Source: Sporosarcina sp. FSL K6-3457 (GTDB lineage Bacteria > Bacillota > Bacilli > Bacillales_A > Planococcaceae). Taken from it: a stretch of DNA of 64,000 nt. Of the stretch, positions 25,600-33,750 are shown in pieces. Within the stretch, counting starts at the first letter, position 1. Every line of letters starts with the position of its first letter. A program made the position numbers and the translations under genes. The stretch spans positions 2,435,501-2,499,500 of the forward strand of contig NZ_JBBOWX010000001.1 of the NCBI RefSeq assembly GCF_038007285.1. The letters run 5' to 3'. A model generated the notes under the pieces. That model did no database searches, had not been told where the DNA came from, and saw nothing but the letters and a program-made list of their open reading frames with translations.

Positions 25600-26501
25600 T
25601 CACTTCGGATTTTCTTGCCGTAGAATGGCTGCCTCAATTAAGTCTTCCATTATCTGCTGATCATCCGCTCTATAAAGGCTACGTAAAAGGCGATGTAACT
25701 GCTCTAGGTCATTAATCATTTCTACACGTTTTTGTAAGTCTGCCGACTCCATTCCGAAATGGACATCTAAGTAGTCCTTTATAGAGTTCTGACTTTGCGA
25801 AACTCTTGCCTGTTCTTCCATTAATCTTGCACGCTTCTCAAACTCTTCAAGCACCTTCGCCATACTTAACACCTCCAATAGTTGGTCTACATACGCTTTA
25901 TCAATAAATTTATCTGAGATGGCGATAACAGTAGCCATCAAACGAACTTGTGTGTCTTCATCCTGAATCTTTTTAGCCAGTTCCGAACGATTGACGGCGC
26001 TATTCATAAGTGGCAAAAAGATTAGATTCAGTTCATCAATTTCTGATAACACTTCTCCATTTTCAGCCTTTGTCCACAATTCCCGCATGATTTGATCGCC
26101 GCCATAATTTTTCATATAGACTGCTTGTGTCTCATACTTGACCGATCCGTAATTTTTATACGTCAATGCGTTGGATATATCAGCTCCATAAATTACAACT
26201 GTTTGAATCGGTTTCTTGAATAGTTCATAAGCACTCACATCATACTGAAGAAATCTATTCAGATCTACTTCCTCAAAGGTGGTCTGGAATTCTAAATGCA
26301 AATACGTGTCATCCGCCAATAAAAACAGGAAATCCATGCGTCTATCGTTCACCGTAATTGTCGGCAAGTCCGTGGCTTCAACTCGGACAATCGGTGCAAA
26401 GTCAATACCATAGAAGTCAAGAGCTCTATCTTTAAACTGCTCCGTCATGTTGAGAAAAATAATGTCATAATTATTATATGCAACCGATGCCCGTTCCCCA
26501 T
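25600..26501 (-). pseudogene. Rpn-type PD-(D/E)XK nuclease/transposase-related gene, frameshifted at codon 2-3
   Basis: The open frame from ATG 26448 (282 residues) has no SD. Upstream in the same frame lies ERASVAYNNYDIIFLNMTEQ, which reads as a natural continuation, but it has no start codon. A good start (GAGGTG, 7 bases, ATG at 26501) is one base out of frame: four G after AT (26496-26499 on the plus strand as CCCC) where five would give MGERASVAYNN. The body has the nuclease core RRMDFLFLLADDTYLHLEFQ (D and ExQ). Rpn proteins promote recombination or DNA cleavage. Whether a shorter product is made from 26448 is unclear. Confidence 0.75.
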
Positions 26502-26658
26502 CAGATACACCTCATTTTTCTTTTATTTTACTACAAGCGTACTTCTTATAGGAAACATAGCGAATAATTCGAAGAAGGAGGAAGTTGTAGTCTTGTCGAA
26601 TATTGTTATGATGAATAAAAACTATCTATTCAAATTACATGAAGAAGGAATGAAACCC

Positions 26659-27135
26659 ATGCAAAAGTTAACGGAAAGTACGCAGCAAGTACAAGACAAG
26701 CTACAGCAGTTAGGTCATACGAATGAAGTTGTCATGTTGACAGATAGTGCGCGAACGGCGCAAGAGGCGGCGGATGCCCTGGGATGTGAGGTGGCGCAGA
26801 TTGCCAAGTCAATTATTTTCCGATTAAAGAGCACCAACGAACCGCTATTAGTAGTAGCGAGTGGCATTAATCGGATTAATGAAAAGTTAATTGCTAAGCA
26901 ATTAGAGGATAAATTAGGGAAGGCAGATGCTGAGTTTGTTCGAGAGACTACGGGATTTGTAATCGGTGGGGTGCCGCCATTGGGGCATAAGAATCCTGTA
27001 CGTACCTTGATTGATGAAGATTTGTTTCAATATGACACGATTTGGGCTGCTGCGGGACATCCAAAGGCAGTGTTTCAATTGACGCCTAGCGAGTTGGAGA
27101 ACATGACTAAGGGACAAGTTATGGCAGTGAAATAA
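26659..27135 (+). CDS. YbaK/EbsC-family aminoacyl-tRNA deacylase
   Basis: 158 residues from the ATG at 26659 (AGAAGGA upstream); a TTG start at 26593 with AGGAGG is possible and would add 22 residues. YbaK fold: TAQEAADALGCEVAQIAKSI, IFRLK, then TTGFVIGGVPPLGHKNPVRT with the conserved Lys early and GGVPPLGH loop. These free-standing editing proteins clear mischarged tRNA (Cys- or Ala-tRNA-Pro and relatives). Specificity is not readable here. Confidence 0.85.
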   Translation: MQKLTESTQQVQDKLQQLGHTNEVVMLTDSARTAQEAADALGCEVAQIAKSIIFRLKSTNEPLLVVASGINRINEKLIAKQLEDKLGKADAEFVRETTGFVIGGVPPLGHKNPVRTLIDEDLFQYDTIWAAAGHPKAVFQLTPSELENMTKGQVMAVK

Positions 27136-27148
27136 TAGGCAATAGCGT

Positions 27149-27186
27149 AAACCCACTTTCCCCTTGGCTAGGGTAAGTGGGTTTTT
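27149..27186. terminator. Intrinsic terminator of the YbaK-like gene
   Basis: AACCCACTT to AAGTGGGTTTTT hairpin directly after the gene. Confidence 0.75.
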
Positions 27187-27193
27187 CATAACA

Positions 27194-27286
27194 TTATGAC
27201 CGGCATGCCGTGCGTTATGACCGTCTTGGCTGGCATTATGACCGCCACGGACTACTTTATGACCGGCATAGGTGTAGTTATGACCG
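27194..27286. repeat. Five-unit array of TTATGACCG at exact 21-bp period
   Basis: TTATGACCG occurs at 27194, 27215, 27236, 27257 and 27278; each unit is 9 invariant bases plus 12 variable bases. The last unit contains the stop codon of rnz (minus strand CGG TCA TAA). The 21-bp spacing equals two helical turns or seven codons. Not a CRISPR (too short) and no ORF with an SD reads through it. Confidence 0.85.
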
Positions 27287-28222
27287 CGACTCAATCACTG
27301 CACCATCTTTCCACTCAAACCGTGCAAAATCCTCTGCAATATGTAGCTCGGAAAAAACAGCCTCCCCTTGTTCCTTGAGCTTCGCCACATCACTCGGCAT
27401 GAAACGTGCACTAATATGATTAGCAATCAACGTTGTCACACCAGCTTCTTGCGCCACACGCGCCGCGTCGCCAATCGTCGAATGTCCGTACTCTTTCGCT
27501 AAGTTACCTGTATCCATATCAAAAGTCGCTTCATGGACAAGAATATCTGCACCTTGCGCTAGGTCAACAGCTGCTGCGCAATAACTTGTATCGCCGAGGA
27601 TAGCAACCGTAAAGCCAGCCTGCGGTTCGCCGGTAACATCTTGACTGCGCACAATCCGTCCGTCGTCCAATGTCACATCTTCCCCGTCTTTTAACTGCTT
27701 CAATAGCGGCCCATTAGGCACTCCTGCTTCTTTCACCTTATCAATAAGCAATTTTCCAAGCAGCGGTTTTTGTTCAATTCGATAGCCTAGACATGGAATG
27801 ACATGCTGTAAGCTGTTTGCTACCACTACAAACTCATCATCTTCAACGACAATGCCTTCCTCAATTTCATGAATCTGCAACTCATAATTCAAATGTGTAT
27901 TGGTAATACGAAGTGTCGTTTCCAACCATTCTCGAAGACCCACTGGCCCATAAATATCGAGTGGTTCATGGCCACCAAGAAATGATCGTGAGCCAATTAA
28001 CCCAGGCAAGCCAAAAATATGATCGCCATGTAAATGTGTGATAAACACTTTGCTAATTTTCCGTGGCTTCAATGAGGTATGTAAAATTTGATGCTGCGTT
28101 GCTTCTCCGCAATCAAACAGCCAGTAGCCTCGCCCTTCGGCAGACAAATTCAATACGACAGCTGATGTATTACGCATTTTTGACGGCATACCTGCACCTG
28201 TCCCTAAAAATTGTAGTTCCAT
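27278..28222 (-). CDS. rnz: Ribonuclease Z
   Basis: 314 residues from the ATG at 28222 (GGGAGG 6 bases upstream). Metallo-beta-lactamase fold with ITHLHGDHIFGLPGL as the zinc motif, ILGDTSYC, VHEATFDMD and ANHISARF, all in RNase Z order. Removes the 3' trailer of tRNA precursors lacking encoded CCA. Neighbours namA and dinB match B. subtilis. The stop codon falls within the 21-bp repeat array. Confidence 0.95.
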   Translation of the reverse strand: MELQFLGTGAGMPSKMRNTSAVVLNLSAEGRGYWLFDCGEATQHQILHTSLKPRKISKVFITHLHGDHIFGLPGLIGSRSFLGGHEPLDIYGPVGLREWLETTLRITNTHLNYELQIHEIEEGIVVEDDEFVVVANSLQHVIPCLGYRIEQKPLLGKLLIDKVKEAGVPNGPLLKQLKDGEDVTLDDGRIVRSQDVTGEPQAGFTVAILGDTSYCAAAVDLAQGADILVHEATFDMDTGNLAKEYGHSTIGDAARVAQEAGVTTLIANHISARFMPSDVAKLKEQGEAVFSELHIAEDFARFEWKDGAVIESRS

Positions 28223-28240
28223 AATAATCCTCCCTTTCAT

Positions 28241-28485
28241 CAATTACGCCTTGGCGTAATTGTGTCCAGATTTTTTCGAGCTTGAGGCCTACAGGATGTA
28301 GGTCATGCAGTCGTTGCGACAGGACGTCGCGTACCTAGACTGCCTTCTTAAGCCTCCCTTAAAAATCTGTGACATCCGCCGGAGGCTTTCTCTTCATTCA
28401 GCAGGGGTTGAATACCTACTGAACAGGAATAAAGAAATCGTTCCCCCTGCCACCTACAGAGGTGAAGATTTTTTGCTGAATGAAG
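28241..28485 (-). repeat. Modular hairpin repeat, copy A
   Basis: In transcription order (minus strand): a tail hairpin (CTTCATTCAGCA pairing with TGCTGAATGAAG, 28392-28485), then the GCCTCCGGCGGATGTCACAG box and a long arm closed by AAAAATCT/AGATTTTT with nested stems (GACTGC/GCAGTC, GCGACG/CGTCGC, GTAGG/CCTAC), then a 10-bp palindromic hairpin CAATTACGCC/GGCGTAATTG (28241-28262). It fills the gap between dinB and rnz and encodes the last residues of DinB. Related copies: 33574-33698 and 42642-42895. Confidence 0.85.
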
Positions 28486-29653
28486 AAAAATTGCCCCGCT
28501 TAACTGAACCAGGACCAAATTTTTGCTCTAACTGTGCTAATAGATTATCCATTTTTTCTTCTTTGGCATGTTTTTCAAAGTTATCAAATGATAGCTGTTC
28601 ATGTAAATCTTGCATGGGAATAACATTCGATACTGTAATACCAAGCAAACGAATCGGCTCCCCATCCCAATACTTGTTGAATAAACTAATAGCTTCTTTA
28701 TAAATATCTTGCTCTTTATACAACGGATTTAACACTGTCCGACTGCGCGTCTGATTGCGCCAGTCAGCAGTTCGCAGTTGAATCATGACGACTGTTCCCG
28801 CCAGCTGTCTATTATCGAGCCGCTTTGCAACACTGGCTGCGAGTCTATTGAAAATTTTGAGACAGGCATCTCTATCTGTTTCATCAACCGCTAATGTCGT
28901 TGAACTACCAACACTTTTTCGTTCCTCTGCCGCTTCTGGATCAACTGCACGCTCATCAATACCATTCGCACGTTGTCGAAGGCGTAAACCATTTTTGCCA
29001 AGTGTCGCTTTAATTTTTGTTTCATCTGAAACTGCAAGATCGCCAATTGTTTCGATACCTATTGCCTGTAATTTCTTCTCAGTGCTTTTGCCAATGCCAT
29101 GCATTTCAATCACAGGCAGCAGCCACAAAATCGACTCGACTTGTCGTTTGCGCAAAATCGTAATTCCCATCGGTTTTTTCATATCGGATGCGGTTTTGGC
29201 CAGAAACTTATTCGGTGCAATGCCGATGGAGCAAGGTAAATCGAGTTCCTCTAGCAGACGGCGTTGCATGTCCGATGCGATGTTGACAGCATCCGTTAAT
29301 CCACCAATGGCAGTAATATCAATATAGGCCTCGTCAATCGACACTGGCTCTACCAGATCTGTGTAGGAGCGTAGCAGATCGAAAACCGCTGATGAGGCCA
29401 TTCGATATTTTTCATGATCAGGTGGGACAAGAACTAAATCTGGACAGAGCCGCTTCGCCTCCCCGACAGTCATTGTTGTATAAATGCCAAGCGCCCGAGC
29501 TTCGTACGAACAAGTAACCAAAATCCCCCGGCGCTCTTTCGGATTTCCGGCAACGGCCATTGGAATACCTTTTAAGGAAGGGTCATGCGCTTGTTCGACA
29601 GAGGCAAAAAAACTATTCATATCCAAGTGTAAGATTACTCTTGCAGTCGACAT
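28454..29653 (-). CDS. dinB: DNA polymerase IV (Y family)
   Basis: 399 residues from the ATG at 29653. Palm motifs LHLDMNSFFASVEQ (metal-binding Asp) and PVSIDEAYID (Asp-Glu pair); finger region KRLCPDLVLVPPDHEKY; HhH region MHGIGKSTEKKLQAIGIETI; little finger to the end. Translesion polymerase, error-prone, beta-clamp dependent. The last dozen or so residues (NFSSFSKKSSPL) are encoded by repeat copy A, so the native C-terminus, where a clamp-binding motif usually lies, may be altered. Confidence 0.93.
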   Translation of the reverse strand: MSTARVILHLDMNSFFASVEQAHDPSLKGIPMAVAGNPKERRGILVTCSYEARALGIYTTMTVGEAKRLCPDLVLVPPDHEKYRMASSAVFDLLRSYTDLVEPVSIDEAYIDITAIGGLTDAVNIASDMQRRLLEELDLPCSIGIAPNKFLAKTASDMKKPMGITILRKRQVESILWLLPVIEMHGIGKSTEKKLQAIGIETIGDLAVSDETKIKATLGKNGLRLRQRANGIDERAVDPEAAEERKSVGSSTTLAVDETDRDACLKIFNRLAASVAKRLDNRQLAGTVVMIQLRTADWRNQTRSRTVLNPLYKEQDIYKEAISLFNKYWDGEPIRLLGITVSNVIPMQDLHEQLSFDNFEKHAKEEKMDNLLAQLEQKFGPGSVKRGNFSSFSKKSSPL

Positions 29654-29725
29654 TACGCACTTCCCCTTCTTGGGACCGGGTATACTCACTCACTTGAATG
29701 GATGTACCTAGCTTCCTCATTGATT

Positions 29726-29757
29726 ACAAAAACCGGGCAGATGGTACTACCCGGTTG
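29726..29757 (-). terminator. Intrinsic terminator after the CheW-like gene
   Basis: On the minus strand AACCGGG pairs with CCCGGTT, followed by TTTTTG. Confidence 0.75.
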
Positions 29758-29763
29758 TAAATG

Positions 29764-30240
29764 TTATTGTTCTAGCGCTAATTGTTCTTGAACATAGTCA
29801 CTTATTTCATCCATCCCGGCAAGTGTTCTTGATAAAATTTCAGGATCGACGACTGTAATCATACGGTCTTCTAAATTTGCAACCGTTGTGAAGTATTGGG
29901 TTCTTGAATAAGCCATCAGCCCAGCAGATGTCATAAGACTTTCTGGAATATCAAGAATTTCTTTGGCATCTAACACAAGCAGTCCAATGAATAGACTCTC
30001 GGTCTGAACAACGACAACACGTGCTTCCTCATGCCCTTTTGCACTATTACCATATAAAATTTGTTCAAAGTCTATAATCGGAACAAGCTCCCCACGAATA
30101 CGCATTAGCCCAAGCATGTACTCGGGTAGATGTGGAATTCGGTTTACTTGTTCTAGCCGTTCGATGGACACAACCGATTCGACGGCAATCGCATACTCCT
30201 CGTTACCGCACTGGACAACAACTGCTTTTAAATCAGCCAT
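29764..30240 (-). CDS. Stand-alone CheW-domain protein
   Basis: 158 residues, a single CheW beta-barrel: AVVVQCGNEEYAIAVESVVS, then LMRIRGELVPIIDFEQIL (the RG-VPI-D signature) and ITVVDPEILSRTL. CheW couples chemoreceptors to CheA. No cheA, mcp or flagellar gene is in the window; it sits 3 bases downstream of a peptidase gene, so it may act as an orphan adaptor. Confidence 0.85.
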   Translation of the reverse strand: MADLKAVVVQCGNEEYAIAVESVVSIERLEQVNRIPHLPEYMLGLMRIRGELVPIIDFEQILYGNSAKGHEEARVVVVQTESLFIGLLVLDAKEILDIPESLMTSAGLMAYSRTQYFTTVANLEDRMITVVDPEILSRTLAGMDEISDYVQEQLALEQ

Positions 30241-30243
30241 TCC

Positions 30244-31377
30244 TTACGCCTCCTTGTGAACATTCGCCGTTACACGCACGATTGCCAATAATAATTCAGT
30301 TAGCTTATTCAATTCTTCAACGGGCATCCGTTCGTTTTTCGTATGGATTTCTTCATATCCAACAGACAATGTCACCGTCGGAATACCTGCGCCATTGAAA
30401 ATATTGCCATCACTTCCGCCACCACTTGTCATTAGCTCTGGCGTACGTCCGATATTTTGAATCGCTTGCATCGCGATTTGGACAACTTCGGCATCTTCTG
30501 CAAAGCTAAATCCAGGATACATGATTTTAACTTCTGTTTCAGCTTTTCCGCCCATTAGCTCAGCAGTGCGTTCATACGTCCGTACCATATGCTCCGTTTG
30601 TTCCTTTAATTTATCAGGGTTAATCGAGCGTGCTTCTGCCAAAATATGTACTTCATCACACACGATGTTGGTTGCTCTTCCGCCTTCAAAGCTTCCGATA
30701 TTCGCTGTTGTTTCTGCATCAATGCGTCCTAGCGACATCGCTGAAATCGATTTAGCTGCGATGTTAATAGCAGAAACGCCTTTTTCAGGTGCAACACCCG
30801 CATGTGCCGTTTTGCCATAAATCGTCGTTTGCAATTTCGCTTGATGTGGCGCTGCCGTCACGATACCGCCAACTTTACCATCACTATCCACTGCATAACC
30901 ATATTTCGCGGTAATCAACGACGCATCCATTTCTTTTGCACCAGCAAGTCCACTTTCCTCGCCAGCTGTAATGATAAATTGAATATCGCCATGCGGCTGC
31001 TTGCTTTCTTTCAACGTGCGCGCCATTTCGAACAACGCAGCAATCCCTGCTTTATCATCCGCACCAAGAATCGTTGTACCATCAGAGTAAATATAGCCGT
31101 CTTCGCGCAGCTCAGGTTTGATGCCAAGACCTGGAACGACCGTATCCATATGACATGTAAAATAAATCGCATCAATGCCCTCAGCAGTGCCTTTCATCGT
31201 TGCAATCAAGTTCCCTGCACCGTGTCCACTGCGATCATCCGAATCGTCTTCTTCTACGTCGAAGCCGAGTGCTTCCATTTTCGCTGTCAACACATCTGCA
31301 ATTTGTCGTTCGTCTTTTGTTTCCGAATCAATTTGTACCAGCTCAAAAAATTCATCCAATAGCCTTTGTTTATTCAA
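30244..31377 (-). CDS. M20-family peptidase, PepT-like (YqjE type)
   Basis: 377 residues from a probable TTG at 31377 (AAGGAG 9 bases upstream; an ATG at 31386 touches the SD). Di-zinc metallopeptidase motifs: YFTCHMDTVVPG, TILGADDKAGIAALFEMART, ITAGEESGLAGAKEMD, DSDGKVGGI, and YPGFSF near the end. Likely a cytosolic di- or tripeptidase. The preceding gene encodes acyl-CoA carboxylase beta with a 13-base gap, as in the yqjE/yqjD arrangement. Confidence 0.88.
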   Translation of the reverse strand: MNKQRLLDEFFELVQIDSETKDERQIADVLTAKMEALGFDVEEDDSDDRSGHGAGNLIATMKGTAEGIDAIYFTCHMDTVVPGLGIKPELREDGYIYSDGTTILGADDKAGIAALFEMARTLKESKQPHGDIQFIITAGEESGLAGAKEMDASLITAKYGYAVDSDGKVGGIVTAAPHQAKLQTTIYGKTAHAGVAPEKGVSAINIAAKSISAMSLGRIDAETTANIGSFEGGRATNIVCDEVHILAEARSINPDKLKEQTEHMVRTYERTAELMGGKAETEVKIMYPGFSFAEDAEVVQIAMQAIQNIGRTPELMTSGGGSDGNIFNGAGIPTVTLSVGYEEIHTKNERMPVEELNKLTELLLAIVRVTANVHKEA

Positions 31378-31390
31378 AACGTACATCTCC

Positions 31391-32944
31391 TTATAATGGG
31401 ATATTGCCATGTTTCTTTTTCGGTCTTGTTTCCTGCTTATTGCGCATCATATCGAGTGCCTGCAATAATTTAATGCGTGTTTCGCGCGGATCGATGACGT
31501 CATCTACCATACCATGAGAAGCCGCTACATAGGGATTGGCAAATTTCTCTCGGTAGCCTTCGATTTTCTCAGCACGCGTTTGCTCCGGGTTATCACTATT
31601 CGCGATATCACGGGCAAAAATAATATTGGCTGCCCCTTCTGCACCCATCACTGCGATTTCCGCATTAGGCCATGCATAGACGATGTCTGCTCCGATGGAT
31701 TTTGAATTCAACGCCACATATGCACCACCAAATGCCTTGCGTAAAATGACTGTCATCTTTGGCACAGTCGCCTCTGAATACGCATACAAAATCTTCGCTC
31801 CATGACGAATAATGCCCCCATGCTCCTGTTTAATACCTGGGAAAAAGCCCGTGACATCTTCAAAGGTAATTAATGGAATATTAAAGGAATCACAGCAGCG
31901 AATGAAACGGGCGATTTTATCGGAAGAATTAATATCTAATCCACCTGCCATGACTTTCGGCTGGTTACAAATGAGTCCAACTGTTTCGCCTTTCATCCTC
32001 GCAAATCCAACGACAGCATTTTTAGCAAACTCCGGTTGCACTTCCATAAACGAATTGATGTCTACGACCTGTTCAATCACTTTTCTTACATCATATGGAC
32101 GAGTTGTTTCAAACGGGACAACATCTGCCAAATCTGCACGATAGTCTTCCATTTCCTCTTCATTATACGGGGTTACGGGCGTTTTTTCAGTATTATTTTG
32201 TGGTAAATAGGACAATAATTTTCGAACATCCTGCAACACTGTCGCTTCGTCTTTCCCTCGGAAATGCGCATTACCACTAATTGCATTATGTACTTTTGAA
32301 CCGCCAAGATCCTCAGACGAAATTTTTTCTCCTGTCACCGTTTCAATAACTTTTGGTCCTGTGATGAACATTTGGCTTGTTTCATCGGTCATAAAGACAA
32401 AATCTGTAATCGCCGGCGAATACACAGCCCCACCTGCACAAGGTCCTAGAATGACAGAAATCTGCGGAATAACACCTGAGTAAATCGCATTACGATAAAA
32501 AATTTCCCCATAACCATCCAGTGACACAACACCTTCTTGAATACGTGCCCCGCCCGAATCATTCAATCCGATGAAAGGTGCACCATTCTTCGCTGCTAAA
32601 TCCATGACATTGGCAATTTTCATAGCATGCATTTCCCCAAGTGCTCCACCAAAAACTGTGAAATCCTGTGAGAATAAATAAATCGGGCGCCCCTCAATTT
32701 TACCATACCCCGTGACGACACCGTCTCCAGGACCTTCTAGCTTGTCCATGCCTAAATCACGTGTCCGGTGTGTCACAAATGGATTCAATTCAACAAATGT
32801 ATTTGGGTCCAATAATAAATTGATTCGTTCTCGCGCGGTTAGCTTTCCCTTTTCATGCTGCTTGGCAATTCGCTCATCGCCGCCACCAAGTTCAATCGTT
32901 CTTTTTTTGTCATATAATTCATTGATTTTATCATAAATGTCCAT
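31391..32944 (-). CDS. Acyl-CoA (propionyl-CoA) carboxylase beta / carboxyltransferase subunit
   Basis: 517 residues. Carboxyltransferase signatures: ARERINLLLDPNTFVELNPF, DSGGARIQEGVVSLDGYGEI, GPCAGGAVYSPAITDFVFMT, VGFARMKGETVGLICNQP and RKAFGGAYVALNSKSIGADI. Transfers carboxyl from carboxybiotin to propionyl-CoA giving methylmalonyl-CoA. The biotin carboxylase/BCCP partner is not in this window and must be encoded elsewhere. Located 3 bases downstream of the epimerase gene, which supports the propionyl-CoA assignment over methylmalonyl-CoA decarboxylase. Confidence 0.9.
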   Translation of the reverse strand: MDIYDKINELYDKKRTIELGGGDERIAKQHEKGKLTARERINLLLDPNTFVELNPFVTHRTRDLGMDKLEGPGDGVVTGYGKIEGRPIYLFSQDFTVFGGALGEMHAMKIANVMDLAAKNGAPFIGLNDSGGARIQEGVVSLDGYGEIFYRNAIYSGVIPQISVILGPCAGGAVYSPAITDFVFMTDETSQMFITGPKVIETVTGEKISSEDLGGSKVHNAISGNAHFRGKDEATVLQDVRKLLSYLPQNNTEKTPVTPYNEEEMEDYRADLADVVPFETTRPYDVRKVIEQVVDINSFMEVQPEFAKNAVVGFARMKGETVGLICNQPKVMAGGLDINSSDKIARFIRCCDSFNIPLITFEDVTGFFPGIKQEHGGIIRHGAKILYAYSEATVPKMTVILRKAFGGAYVALNSKSIGADIVYAWPNAEIAVMGAEGAANIIFARDIANSDNPEQTRAEKIEGYREKFANPYVAASHGMVDDVIDPRETRIKLLQALDMMRNKQETRPKKKHGNIPL

Positions 32945-32947
32945 GTT

Positions 32948-33358
32948 TCAGTCCCCTTTGCCGGTTTTATCGCATAGTTCGTATAACACACCGAATGATG
33001 ACTTCGGATGCAGGAACGCTACTTGTGCCCCACCTGCGCCTGCTTTCGGCTCATCTTGCAATAACTGAACACCTTTTTCCTGCAACTCAGCCAAACGCGT
33101 GCGAATATCTGTCACACCAAATGCAATATGGTGGACACCCTCCCCACGCTTATCAATAAACTTTGCAACCGGACCATCTTCCCCAATTGGCTCCAGCAGT
33201 TCTAGTTTAACATTTCCTGCGTCAATAAATGCAACACGCACACCTTGACTACTGACTTCCTCGATAGCTAAGAGCTTTAAACCTAGAGTATGTATGTAAT
33301 AGTTTAGCGACACTTCAATACTTTTCACTGCAATCCCAATATGATCGACTGAACGCAT
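32948..33358 (-). CDS. mce: Methylmalonyl-CoA epimerase
   Basis: 136 residues, vicinal-oxygen-chelate fold. Metal ligands fit VDHIGIAV (His), the KLELLEPI region (Glu), GVHHIAFGVTD (His) and FGVLYELCD (Glu). Converts (S)- to (R)-methylmalonyl-CoA for the mutase. First gene of mce, carboxylase beta, peptidase, cheW on the minus strand. Confidence 0.92.
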   Translation of the reverse strand: MRSVDHIGIAVKSIEVSLNYYIHTLGLKLLAIEEVSSQGVRVAFIDAGNVKLELLEPIGEDGPVAKFIDKRGEGVHHIAFGVTDIRTRLAELQEKGVQLLQDEPKAGAGGAQVAFLHPKSSFGVLYELCDKTGKGD

Positions 33359-33411
33359 CTGAATTCCCCCCTCTCGCTACAGTCTATTTTACCTTATAAT
33401 TGTGTTAGATG

Positions 33412-33439
33412 TTGTGAAATCTGCAATTTCTGTTAAAAT
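33412..33439 (+). promoter_or_regulatory. Probable sigma-A promoter for the Prli42-like gene
   Basis: TTGTGA, 16-base spacer, TAAAAT, ending about 30 bases before the ATG. Confidence 0.5.
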
Positions 33440-33470
33440 AGAAGTATCAAACGTATAGGGGTTTTGACTA

Positions 33471-33569
33471 ATGAGCAATAAAAAAGTACAGAAAGTCGTT
33501 GTTCTTGTAATGGTTGGTGCAATGGTTGCATCAAGTATACTATTCGGCCTCAGTGCAATTCTATTTTAA
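33471..33569 (+). CDS. Stressosome-associated miniprotein Prli42-like
   Basis: 32 residues, SD AGGGG 10 bases before the ATG: MSNKKVQKVVVLVMVGAMVA then SSILFGLSAILF. The xNKK-VxxVVVxxM start and a single helix match what I recall of Listeria Prli42, which tethers the stressosome to the membrane. Bacillus relatives are conserved. It lies next to brxB. Assignment is by pattern only; no rsb genes are in the window. Confidence 0.65.
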   Translation: MSNKKVQKVVVLVMVGAMVASSILFGLSAILF

Positions 33570-33573
33570 TCAC

Positions 33574-33698
33574 AACTTGCTTCAGCAAACCCCTGCTGAA
33601 GCAAGTTATGGCCTCCGGCGGATGTCACAGATTTTGAAGGGAGTTAATTGCGCAAGCGCAATTCAAAATCTGGACGCAATTACGCCAAGGCGTAATTG
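33574..33698 (+). repeat. Modular hairpin repeat, copy B (short form)
   Basis: Begins 5 bases after the Prli42-like stop. The tail hairpin is a perfect 14-bp stem (AACTTGCTTCAGCA/TGCTGAAGCAAGTT, loop AACCCC). Then GCCTCCGGCGGATGTCACAG, an arm AGATTTTGAA/TTCAAAATCT carrying a small TTGCGC/GCGCAA hairpin in place of the large central arm of copies A and C, and CAATTACGCC/GGCGTAATTG at the end. Confidence 0.9.
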
Positions 33699-33703
33699 AT
33701 TAA

Positions 33704-33750
33704 AAAAATAGTCCGCAGGTGCAATTATATGCATTTGCGGACTGTTTTTT
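33704..33750. terminator. Bidirectional terminator
   Basis: AGTCCGCA pairs with TGCGGACT, flanked by A7 and T6 runs. Serves the brxB-like gene on the minus strand and the Prli42/repeat transcript on the plus strand. Confidence 0.8.

Noticed and set aside
27194..27286. CRISPR-like array
   Set aside because: Repeat (9 bp) and spacer (12 bp) are far too short and no cas genes are present.
26914..27294. Minus-strand frame with GHN every seven residues
   Set aside because: No SD, overlaps the YbaK-like gene antisense and rnz; the heptad pattern is a by-product of the 21-bp repeat.
28305..28703. 133-codon plus-strand frame starting MQSLRQDVA
   Set aside because: It starts inside the hairpin repeat (the same start occurs in copy C), has no SD and then runs antisense to dinB; a shadow of the repeat.
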